Shown here: one piece after another, positions 12,401 through 20,291 of the stretch
Position numbering within the stretch: the stretch's first letter is position 1
Layout: the number at the start of each line of letters is the position of its first letter
Assembly (NCBI GenBank): GCA_013400115.1
Contig: VXBP01008921.1
Location: 124,001-188,000, forward strand
Length of the DNA: 64,000 bases
Direction: 5' to 3'
Origin: Rhinopomastus cyanomelas
Lineage: Eukaryota; Chordata; Aves; Bucerotiformes; Rhinopomastidae
Notes under the pieces: model-generated
The model's database searches: none
What the model saw: only the letters and a program-made list of their open reading frames with translations
What the model was told of the DNA's origin: nothing
Translations under genes and position numbers: made by a program

Positions 12401-15400
12401 TAAACAGCTTTCAGTATCGGCAAGCAAAAATTGTCGAGATATGTGTTGGTACACTTACACAAAAGATTTAATAAAGTCAATTTTTAGCAAAATCCTGGTT
12501 ATTGTTTCCAAATGATAAGCTAAGGATCAGGACTAAGCCGCCTTCTAACAATAACAACAAGAAATACACTGTTAGAAAAATACAAGCCAAGATCAAGAAT
12601 ATGGGATTTGGAATTAAGTTTCCAACCACAACATAAAGCACAGTAAATATACGACCTCTTGATTTCATACACTGTGTATATCTGAATCATCAATTCTTTC
12701 ATTTTCGAGATTTCCCCTGATATTACGACTGCAGTAACGGGAAGTGTTCTTTTCCTCCACATACTAAAACGTAAGTTATAGAGTATGTAACTCAAAACAG
12801 CAGGCTGTAGATTTCATACAAGAACAGTATGCTCCGTTTAGGAACAAAACCCAAGCAAGCGTGCATAGTAATCGTATTTGCTGCCAGTCATGTGATCATA
12901 AGAAACACTGTCTACTTCGAATTAAGATTTAATTGAGGGCAAATACATGACTACAGCTCATTAGAAAAATCATATTAGAGTGCCCAAATTACAGTACAGT
13001 ATAAAAAAGCACAATCAGAGGCTCTTTCTCTTCTTGAAAAAAGATTATTTTTTATGTTAGCTTATGTTTACTTGAAATCTAAACAGAACCTAGTTTCCAC
13101 TAAATTTAAAACAGCATAAACTACAGTGTATTACTAAAAAGAAATTTAGACAAGAGAAACAGTAGTACAAGAAAAGCAAAGTATTGCATTTCTGTCTCAA
13201 TCCCAGATAAGCAAGAAAGGTACACTGGTTACTTGCAGAGCTCTACACAGCCTCAATTTCATTGTCCTCCCTCCTATGACCACGAAGTTGTTTGTGTTTA
13301 GCTTCAGACAATTTTCTGATCCCAGGCTGTGAGAAATAATAGTGGGTTGGGAGGATTTTTATTAAAGATTAATAGATTGATAGGATGTCAGGTAAACTTT
13401 AGAAGGTAACGGGAAGCTGCTTTGGAATTCTGTTTACAATTGCTGTATAGCAATATTTATAGACAATAACTACACAACAGCATATGTATGAACTTTCTCA
13501 GAGATGTGTGAATTAGAACTCCACAAGTAGCAAACTGCATACAACATGGGGCTCTCGCAAGGTGTCCCACATCCTTGCTGGGCTCAACACATTGCAAGTA
13601 AATCATTCCAATGCTTCCCAAACTTTTTGCCTCCATAATATTGAAGGTGTTTAAACAAAAGCATAGTGGAAAAATACCATACTTGCAGCAGAATAGCACA
13701 AAACTCCAAGCTATGCAAGATTTAATGTGCACTCGTAACACAGGTGACCACCCCTGACTGCTTAAAATAATGTCATGGAGGTTTCCTAAGACTTTTGGGC
13801 ATAAGGTGGGCTCCACAGTTTCACCCCCACAAAACACATCACCTCTGTTAGCTTTGAGCTATTTATTATAAGTTGGGAGGTTTTGAAGACCAGCCACAGC
13901 AGATTAGAACTAGATGCTTGAAGCCTGAACCATGTGTGGATATCTATGTGTAACGGACACCACCACCTAAGGACAAATGCCACCTGCTCTGTGAATTAAT
14001 CATACATATTAATGATTTTCAGCCAAGTATATTAAAAGGCAACTTGATTCAAGACACTTCAGCCTCAAAGGAAGAAATTCTTGTGAGGACAATAACCACA
14101 GATTTATAAAACACTTCCTACAACTACTTTAATGAGAAACAACCTAACCTACAAAAAGCAACAGCACGGAGCCCACAGTTTCATTCTCTGCCAAAGGCAT
14201 CCTCACTCCTGCTTCGAGGTTCCAGTGAAAGCTAAACTTTAACTCTCCCCAGAATAAGGCACACTACACATGACCTGGCATATAAGGCTGTGGTTCCATC
14301 AACAGTTCAGTACTCAGACGGACGAATGACTGGATCACCAAGCAAGAGACAGTGGTCCACACCTGGATCACATCCATCTGTCTAATCACCATAAACATGC
14401 AATAGCATGCCTATGGCATGACTCTCTTCTGGCTTTGTGCCATGATGCTGTGAAAACCTTCCACCAATCTCATGCTAAAAGATCTAGAAACAAGCCCCAG
14501 TGTATCATAAGACCGTGACCTAAGTTATGTTGAACAAGGCCATCGGGTTTGTTCTTACCCTCCAAAATGTCTTCATAAAGTGCATGCACTCCTTCCGGCA
14601 CAATGACAGCCAAGGCAGTTCCACATAGCAGCCCAGCACCCAGAACCGTCACCAACTTTAATCTCTCCTGCAAACAAGTACAAAACACGATCATCTTTAA
14701 GAATGAAAAAGCTTTCTTAACTTTTCCTCATCAGCAGCAGTTGGGACAGGAGAGAGGGAGAAGAAAGATCGATCCACAAAACCTCTTGCTGATTTTTCTA
14801 TTGATTAACTGCACTTCTAAATGATTAACTTTTTGAAAAGCAAATATATCCAGTGATTGATGCAAACAACTGAAGTATAAGAAAGAAGTTAAACATGATC
14901 CATTTGACTGCTAAAATCAGACAACATACTGTCAAGCATACTTGAATAAGACAAACTGCCTATTTGCCAAAAATACCAATCTAAATAATAAAATAAAGAA
15001 ACCTAAATCACCAAAGTTAAACTGAAAGACAACCTCTAATGTAAATGCATCGACAGATAAAATACATTAGTCAAATATGAGAGTACACTAAGTCAGCTAT
15101 TTAACATAGAAAAGAGACAAGAAAAGTTTTAGAACTACAGAAAGATACAAGGAAGAATTGAAAGGAAAAAGCAGTAGGCCCTCTACTTTCACCTACAGTT
15201 TTAGAATCACAGATTTGTTAGATGATCTCTGAGGTCCCTTCCAACCTATGCCCATGTCAGTCTTTTTTCTCTTTTCAATCTGATTAGGAGATGCATAAAT
15301 GCAGAACAGTGTTTATTGTTTCCTAAGCCTTCCAGCAGCATTTAGGGCAATATACAACTATATTCCACTACTTACAGCATTACAAATCATGCCAATCCCC

Positions 15401-18400
15401 TTTCCCCAATGCACAGGTAAGTATTACAAGTTTGCAATGCAAACTTAGCAAAAATACCTCAATGTAGCATTTTTAGAATCACTGAATCATTTAGGTTGGA
15501 AAAGGCCTTTGAGATGATCGAGTCCTACCACTAACATCACTGTACCAAGCCCACTGCTAAATCAAGTCCTTAAGCTCCGTATTGCCATGACTTAAAATAG
15601 GTATTTTGGGAAGAATTTCTATCACAACACTAAAAGCCACATACATAAAGGCTTTGTAAGTTCTCACTACTAATAAGAAGCGTAATCTCCCTATAGTTAC
15701 ATCCTAATACGAGGCAAATAGCCCCAAAATAGGATATCACCCTTCCCTAACCCCTCCCAAACTGACTAAATAGTTTTAACAACACAAGATGAATTTACTA
15801 TTACTTTTTGCTTCCTGGTGACTATTGACAGGCTACAATCAAACCCATGAACTGAAAATCCAAAATATAAACAGACTGCTTCTGGTATCTTACCCTTCTC
15901 ATTCCACAGGCAGACACTATGGAACATTAGATCCTCATAACAATGGGTAACTATGAAACCACCTGTAAAGCTTCCACAAACATGCACAGTACACTCATAC
16001 ATATAGCAAGTAATACTTAATAAACAATTACACAGCAGTGATCTACCTGCACTGTTCCATTCACTGAAGTATTTTGCAATAATACAGTGTCTTACAAGGA
16101 AAGACAAGATTATTTTTGTACTGCAGCACTATGTTTTACATAATAATACTTATAGAGATAGGGAAAAGGTGTCAGAAGTTGCACTGGGCCATTGCAACTG
16201 AAAATAAGAGTGCTGCTTGCTTGCATTTGGGCATCTGTGGACTTTAAATACCTGCAAATATAGCACACACTAACGAGTTACTGTTTCAAGAGAAGTGTCC
16301 AACTCATTTTCAGTAAAAAAAACTTAAACATGGTAAACAGAGCAATCTAGTAACTGCAGCCTAGCAGACAGGTCAAAACCATCTACTTGCATCAAAGCAA
16401 TCAGACCGTTTCAGTTCAATACTTCCATGACGAGAGATCTTGGAGTTCCTGCGGACAAGTTCACCATGGAACAGCAATGTGCTCTTGTGGCCAAGAAGGC
16501 CAATGGTATCCTGGCATGGACCAAGAAAAATATGTCCAGCAGATCAAAGGATGTTCTTCTCCCTCTCTACTCTGCCTTGGTGAGGCCACATCTGGAATAT
16601 TGTGTCCAGTTCTGGGCTCCCCAGTTCAAAAAGCACAGAGATCTGACTGAGAGTTTTCAACAGGGGGCCACGAGGATGATTAGGGGACTGGAGCATTTGA
16701 CTTATGAGGAGAGATTGAGAGATCTGGGACTTTTCAGCTTGGAGAGGGGAAGGTTACAAGGGGACTTAATCACTGTCTATAAATACATGGGGGCTGGGTG
16801 TCAAGAAAGACAATCTCTTCTCACTTGCACCCTGTGACAGAGCACAGAAAAGTTCCATCTCAATATGAGAAAAAACTTTTTTACAGTTAAGAGTTACAGA
16901 GCACTGCAACGGGCTGCCCAGGGAGGTTGTGGAGTCTCCTATTGAGACTTTTAAGACCCCTCTGGATGTATCCCTGTGTGACCTGTCCGAGCTTCTACGA
17001 TCCTGCTTGAGCAGGGAATTTGGATTCTGTGACCCCTGGAGGTCCCTTCCAACCCCTAACGATCTGTGTATCTGTGTAATACATATACATGACTGGTTAA
17101 ACACAAGAGCAACGCAGTAAACAATGCTAAAACCCACATGGGTTTTAATTCCTGGTATTAGGAAGCGGTTCCACTGCACAGTGTTTTGTTTAAATCTGCA
17201 TAGCACTGAAAATCATATCTGGACCTATTAAAAACTCACGCATACAGTCCCAGTTCAGCCAACAATGCCTCTGTTACACCAGCAAAACATTTAGACTGCT
17301 AAAACTGAAGTATAAAACATTTCTGCCATTATTCTATAACTTAAGAAAAAGCCTGTAGTGTTGTTTCTAGCCCAAAGTTAGCCTAGAGTACTGTAAATTT
17401 GGATTAAGATCATAGGATCATAGGATCACAGGATGTTAGGGGTTGGAAGGGACCCAAGAGATCATCGAGTCCAACCCCCCTGCCGCAGCAGGACAAAACT
17501 ATCTNNNNNNNNNNNNNNNNNNNNNNNNNNNNNNNNNNNNNNNNNNNNNNNNNNNNNNTTGGCCTTCTTGGCCACCAGGGCACATTGCTGTGCCATGGTT
17601 AACCTGTTGTCCACCAGGACCCCCAGGTCCCTCTCCACAGGACTGCTTTCCAGTAGATCACCTCCCAGCCTGTACTGGTGGAGTTTGTTATTCCTCCCCA
17701 GATGCAGGACTCTGCACTTGTCCCTGTTGAACCTCATCTGGTTTCTCTGTGCCCAGCCCTCCAGTCTGTCCAGGTCTCTCTGGATGGCAGCACAGCCCTC
17801 AGCCGTATCAGCCAAACCTCCCAGCTTGGTGTCGTCGGCAAACTTGCTGAGCAGACACTCTGTGCCCTCATCAATGTCATTGATGAAGATGTTGAACAAG
17901 ACCGGTCCCAGCACCGATCCCTGAGGGACACCACTAGTCACAGCTCTCCAGCTGGACCTGGCACCATTGATCACCACCCTCTGAACTCTATCCTGCAACC
18001 AGTTCCTAACCCACCTCACTGTCTGCTCCTCCATCCCACACCTCCTCAGCTTGCTCACTAAAATGTCATGGGAGACAGTGTCAAAGGCCTTGCTAAGGTC
18101 AAGGTAGACCACATCCACTGGTTTCCCTGAATCTAACCATTCAGTTATTGTATTATAGAATGCTATCAGGTTAGTCAAGCAGGACTTCCCTTTCATAAAT
18201 CCGTGCTGACTACTCCTGATAACCTTCTTCTCTTCCAAGATGAAAGAATACATCTGCATACAGAAATAAAGTTAATCTCTGTTCACTCTTCTTACCACAA
18301 GTTTCATCTGGCTTTGCTATAAGTTTTATACTTTCAAAAGCATTCTAGTTAAAGTAATAGAAACTAGCATGACATCAGAACACAACCAACACTTCCCATG

Positions 18401-19631
18401 GCAAAAAAAGTAATCTGAAGGAATGTATTAGCACTAATAAATAATGCTATTGTTCTCCAGCATCTGGGGTATATTACCTAATGCCTTCATTTTTGTGTTC
18501 TACTTAACCATTATAAGTACCTCGTGGGATGAGGCATTTTTCCTGCTTCAAGGGCATCAGCAAAACCTTTTACAAACCATAGAATGCGCAGACTAATGAT
18601 TTCAGTTTGTAATTGTCCTTGTTGAAGAGCCCTGGGCAATCATTTTAAACACAATTATAACTTCTAATTAGACACTTCCAGCATTAGCTAGCAGTTGCAC
18701 TTAGTTTACAGACTCTGCTCATCTTTAAAGCCAGCATGACATGTGGATACTTAAGACATCTAATTTAAATCAAGTGTAAAACTGAATCAAGAACTTCTGA
18801 GGGCTTAAGAGACCACAATAAACTTGACTGCACAAGTGGATCCTGTAGCAACAAAAGGCTAATAAGTATGTGATTACTACTCATGCGGAGTACTGGCTTT
18901 GGATCCACAACATTCCTGCAGCTGGGTGAAGCCCAAAAGGTTTGAGCTTTTGGTTTGAGTCCAGTTCTCAAGTCTGTCCAGGTCCCTCTGGACAGCCTCC
19001 CTTCCCTCCAGCATGTCTACCACCCCAAACAGCTTGGTGTCACCGGCAGACCTCCTGAGGGGTCATTATCTACACCACCAGCAGAAATTTCAAAACAGCA
19101 CCAGACCCAAACCTGAGCCCTGAGAAACCTCGCTCATAACTGATCTCTGTGGCCACTGAGCTGTTGACCATCTGACTATCCAACCAATTCCTTATCCACT
19201 GAGGGTCCATCTGTCAAATCCATGTCTGTCTATTTGAGAGCCAAGGATGTTACACTAATCAGTTCAAATACCTTCACAAGTCCTGGTTTTACACATCTAA
19301 TGTGTTTTAAGCACCTATCATGTCTAAATGGCTTTAACAAACACTTAAGAAGAAGCATTTTCAAAGTGCAACTTTGAGTAAAAATATTGCATTCACAGCT
19401 TGGCTTTTAAACTTTTAAGGTTACAACACAACTCCTAACAGTATGTGTCAGAGACAGCTCTAACTCCTTCTGGTAGACGTCTTCACGAAGTTTCTCCCTC
19501 AGCAACTAACGAGCAGTCTAGCGGAGCTGTCTTACCTCAGAGAAATTAACTGCCAGGGGGATAATTCCTGCCACATAGCAGGCAACCAGCATGGCCAGGG
19601 ACAGCAGGCAGATGGAGCGGAAGTCATCCAT
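224..19631 (-). CDS. SLC39A9: SLC39A9 (ZIP9) zinc transporter, complete, 7 coding exons
   Basis: Multi-pass ZIP-family transporter that moves zinc into the cytosol from outside or from Golgi-type compartments; vertebrate ZIP9 is also reported as a membrane androgen receptor (family knowledge). Coding exons on the minus strand: 19631-19536, 14667-14559, 11131-10940, 7692-7624, 6103-6018, 4721-4587, 454-224. They sum to 918 nt, which is 305 residues plus stop; human ZIP9 is 307. Every junction is GT-AG and all phases agree. The protein starts [10 protein letters not shown]. Eight hydrophobic segments are visible, near residues 5-26, 36-57, 104-124, 144-165, 172-195, 207-227, 239-262 and 285-303. 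Metal-site features are H153-A-A-A-D157 in TM4 and H183-K184 in TM5. A His-rich loop lies at about 93-103. N-glycosylation sequons are at N29 and N239. No frameshift or internal stop was seen. It is divergent to ERH. Confidence 0.97.
1286..1633 (-). mobile_element. CR1 LINE 3' fragment
   Basis: Starts with the reversed 3' tail (AGAATCATAGAATAA), then a TGGAAGAGACC-type segment, continuing through the conserved untranslated tail to AGGTCTCCCCTCAATGTCC. 5'-truncated, as most avian CR1s are. Confidence 0.85.
1739..3350 (+). mobile_element. CR1 LINE with endonuclease-end and 3' tail, gap inside
   Basis: Plus-strand CR1 ORF2 remnant. The segment from 1739 translates to the end of the endonuclease domain ([15 protein letters not shown]) and the linker, with internal stops. 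After the 528-N gap the ORF2 C-terminus and 3' tail follow ([11 protein letters not shown]). A second CR1 tail of another type seems appended at 3265-3350. Not active. Confidence 0.85.
2373..2900. other. Assembly gap, 528 N
   Basis: Run of N inside a CR1. The missing bases would hold reverse-transcriptase coding sequence if the element were full. Confidence 0.99.
4587..4721 (-). CDS. SLC39A9: SLC39A9 coding exon 6 (TM5-TM6)
   Basis: Residues 185-229, [10 protein letters not shown] to TYLGLSK, 135 nt, phase 0 at both ends. Acceptor TTTGCAG, donor GTAGG. It is easy to miss because no long minus-strand reading frame marks it; translating the minus strand gives an uninterrupted ZIP9 match. Confidence 0.95.
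6018..6103 (-). CDS. SLC39A9: SLC39A9 coding exon 5 (TM4-TM5)
   Basis: Completes codon 156 and encodes residues 157-184 ([10 protein letters not shown] to VAIMLHK). It supplies D157 in TM4 and H183 in TM5. 86 nt, acceptor TTTCAG, donor GTAAG, ends in phase 0. Confidence 0.96.
6290..6885 (-). mobile_element. CR1 LINE 3' fragment
   Basis: About 0.6 kb. Reversed tail (CCAGAATTACAGAACAG), body, then ORF2 C-terminus; the minus-strand frame reads [14 protein letters not shown] and [10 protein letters not shown], the conserved CR1 end. Confidence 0.85.
7124..7284 (+). mobile_element. CR1 3' tail pieces
   Basis: A very short piece ending CCCTAATGATTCTATGAT at 7150, then a separate tail from GACATGTGGACCTGGTG to TCCAGCCAAAGAAATT. 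Same family as the copy at 12188. Confidence 0.65.
7624..7692 (-). CDS. SLC39A9: SLC39A9 coding exon 4 (start of TM4)
   Basis: Small 69-nt exon for residues 133-155 ([10 protein letters not shown] to LVVHAA), ending one base into codon 156. It provides H153 of the TM4 metal site. Acceptor TTTCAG, donor GTAAT. Confidence 0.95.
8383..8462 (-). mobile_element. CR1 3' tail, short
   Basis: AGAATCATAGAATCATTAGG followed by the standard tail to CCACAGCAGGATCAC, then cut by the next CR1 element. Confidence 0.8.
8463..9995 (-). mobile_element. CR1 LINE, chimeric long copy with endonuclease ORF
   Basis: Three segments in the order tail (8463-8808), reverse-transcriptase piece (8810-8996, minus frame YLDLSKAF) and endonuclease (8998-9995), with single Ns at 8809 and 8997 between them. 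The minus frames at 9602-9135 (starts [11 protein letters not shown]) and 9970-9698 ([10 protein letters not shown]) are recognisable CR1 endonuclease. Most of the RT domain is missing. Not functional as it stands. Confidence 0.88.
10316..10499 (+). mobile_element. CR1 3' tail
   Basis: From TTGAGGCACTGGAACAGG through the conserved tail to CGTTCTATGATTCT. Confidence 0.85.
10888..10913. repeat. Perfect 11-bp inverted repeat with 4-base loop
   Basis: CTTGCTAATTA (10888-10898), loop AGAC, then the exact reverse complement (10903-10913). On the SLC39A9 (minus) strand it lies 26-51 bases inside intron 3 and is followed by a T-run of about 11. Confidence 0.85.
10940..11131 (-). CDS. SLC39A9: SLC39A9 coding exon 3 (His-rich loop, TM3)
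   Basis: Residues 69-132 plus the first base of codon 133. It holds the cytosolic His-rich stretch ([11 protein letters not shown]), the most divergent part of the protein, and TM3 ([19 protein letters not shown]). 192 nt, CAG acceptor, GTAAG donor. A stem-loop lies about 26 bases into the following intron. Confidence 0.96.
11132..14558 (-). other. SLC39A9: SLC39A9 intron 2
   Basis: AT-rich intron with one short plus-strand CR1 tail at 12188-12332. The stretch 13457-13983 has longer minus-strand reading frames with no recognisable domain. Nothing else supported. Confidence 0.8.
12188..12332 (+). mobile_element. CR1 3' tail
   Basis: From GAGTCACCATCCCTGGAGG to AAATGATTCTGTGATTC. Confidence 0.85.
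14559..14667 (-). CDS. SLC39A9: SLC39A9 coding exon 2 (TM2)
   Basis: Residues 33-68 plus the first base of codon 69. Begins [10 protein letters not shown] after a CAG acceptor and ends DILEG across a GTAAG donor. It carries TM2 with the conserved VPEGVHAL segment. 109 nt. Confidence 0.96.
15203..15256 (+). mobile_element. Possible CR1 tail remnant
   Basis: TTAGATGATCTCTGAGGTCC followed by CTTCCAACCT matches the plus-strand CR1 tail but is very short. Confidence 0.45.
15473..15592 (-). mobile_element. CR1 3' tail, diverged
   Basis: AGAATCACTGAATCATTTAG then TTGGAAAAGGCC, the older-type CR1 tail, ending near 15592. Confidence 0.75.
16430..17078 (+). mobile_element. CR1 LINE 3' part with ORF2 C-terminus
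   Basis: Starts at the conserved AGAGATCTTGGAGTTCC and keeps a plus-strand frame ([11 protein letters not shown] to [15 protein letters not shown]) until a stop at 16837, then runs through the tail to about 17078. A moderately old copy. Confidence 0.85.
17411..18245 (-). mobile_element. CR1 LINE with reverse-transcriptase fragment
   Basis: Minus-strand open frame of 265 codons (18259-17462). It holds [38 protein letters not shown] and the active-site FADDTKLGG, then the C-terminal CR1 region and a 54-N gap, then the 3' tail. The RT frame has no stop, which is unusual for this window. The element is 5'-truncated, so it cannot be autonomous. Confidence 0.92.
17505..17558. other. Assembly gap, 54 N
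   Basis: Run of N near the 3' end of the CR1 reverse-transcriptase copy. Confidence 0.99.
18961..19250 (-). mobile_element. Old CR1 reverse-transcriptase remnant
   Basis: CCAGGTCCCTCTGGACAGCC and AACAGCTTGGTGTCACCGGC match the same part of CR1 ORF2 as 17760-17850 but are more diverged and deleted. Confidence 0.75.
19536..19631 (-). CDS. SLC39A9: SLC39A9 coding exon 1 (start codon, TM1)
   Basis: Residues 1-32, from ATG at 19631 ([10 protein letters not shown]) to NFSE, containing TM1 and the N29 sequon. The donor GTAAG follows immediately at 19535. 96 nt, ends in phase 0. The start matches the conserved ZIP9 N-terminus and sits at the edge of the CpG island. Confidence 0.96.
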
Positions 19632-19977
19632 TTCGCCGCTTTCTGTTCGGTCCCTTCAAATGAAACTCAACAGCAAGATTTCCACCTCACTCCGCTCGTC
19701 TCAGCCCGTGCAGACGCCGAGCTCCCAGGGAAGGCCCTCAGCCATCTCTCTTGCCAGGCCCCTCCGGGCCCGGCGTGTAGCAGCTGCTGTCCCACCGGGG
19801 CCGCCCGGAGCCGCTGTAGAGGGCGGACAGGGAGATACGGGGGCAGTCGTGGGGATGAGGCAGAGAAACACGGGAGTGGCTGGGGCAGGCACCGGTCCGG
19901 CCCTCACCTGAGGCAGCGGGACCTACCCCTCACCCGTTGGTCAGGCCAAGTGGCACATCCGCACACCGGTGCTTCCC

Positions 19978-19984
19978 CTTCCGG
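19978..19984. promoter_or_regulatory. ETS-family motif CTTCCGG, SLC39A9 side of the promoter
   Basis: Exact CTTCCGG (CCGGAAG on the other strand), the ETS/GABP core, about 350 bases upstream of the SLC39A9 start codon. Binding is inferred from the motif only. Confidence 0.5.
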
Positions 19985-20041
19985 GACGAGACACGCCCCG
20001 CCCGCGCGGAAACATGTTGCCCCTGCGCGCTTCCAAACTTA

Positions 20042-20050
20042 AAGATGGCG
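20042..20050 (+). promoter_or_regulatory. YY1-like site AAGATGGCG
   Basis: Matches the YY1 core AAnATGGCG in the middle of the divergent promoter. A similar site follows 68 bases later in the same orientation. Confidence 0.5.
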
Positions 20051-20109
20051 AGCGGAGGCCACGGCCGCCGAACATCCTGCGACGGGAGAAAAGGACTTCT
20101 CCCGTATCA

Positions 20110-20120
20110 AAGATGGTGGC
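20110..20120 (+). promoter_or_regulatory. YY1-like site AAGATGGTGGC
   Basis: Second YY1-like motif with one change in the GCG core, in the same orientation as the site at 20042. Confidence 0.4.
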
Positions 20121-20210
20121 GCGGCCCCTCCCCTGGCTCCGCTCCCTCCCGGCATCCCCCGCGCGCCCCCGCCGTGTGGCGCCTTGCGGGCGGCCGTTGG
20201 CGCGGCGGCG

Positions 20211-20217
20211 CTTCCGG
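20211..20217. promoter_or_regulatory. ETS-family motif CTTCCGG, ERH side of the promoter
   Basis: Exact CTTCCGG about 70 bases upstream of the ERH start codon, close to where the ERH transcription start is expected. Confidence 0.5.
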
Positions 20218-20288
20218 CGCGCGCGGGGCCTTGTGGGGGATCGTCGCGCGCCTCTTCTTCGCGGCGGTGCCGAGCAGCGGGAGCCGCC

Positions 20289-20291
20289 ATG
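20289..20291 (+). CDS. ERH: ERH coding exon 1: start codon only
   Basis: GCCGCC-ATG is followed at once by the donor GTGAGC at 20292, so this exon contributes only the initiator Met. The upstream Kozak bases are ideal, but the +4 base in the mRNA is T from exon 2 (TCT, Ser2), not the genomic G. Confidence 0.95.

Larger units (their letters stand above)
14668..19535 (-). other. SLC39A9: SLC39A9 intron 1
   Basis: First intron, about 4.9 kb. It holds CR1 pieces at 15203-15256, 15473-15592, 16430-17078, 17411-18245 and 18961-19250. The rest is AT-rich with no gene recognised. Confidence 0.85.

Noticed and set aside
13457..13983. Minus-strand frames in SLC39A9 intron 2, possibly an old DNA transposon or pseudogene
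   Set aside because: I could not match them to any family and no terminal repeats were seen.
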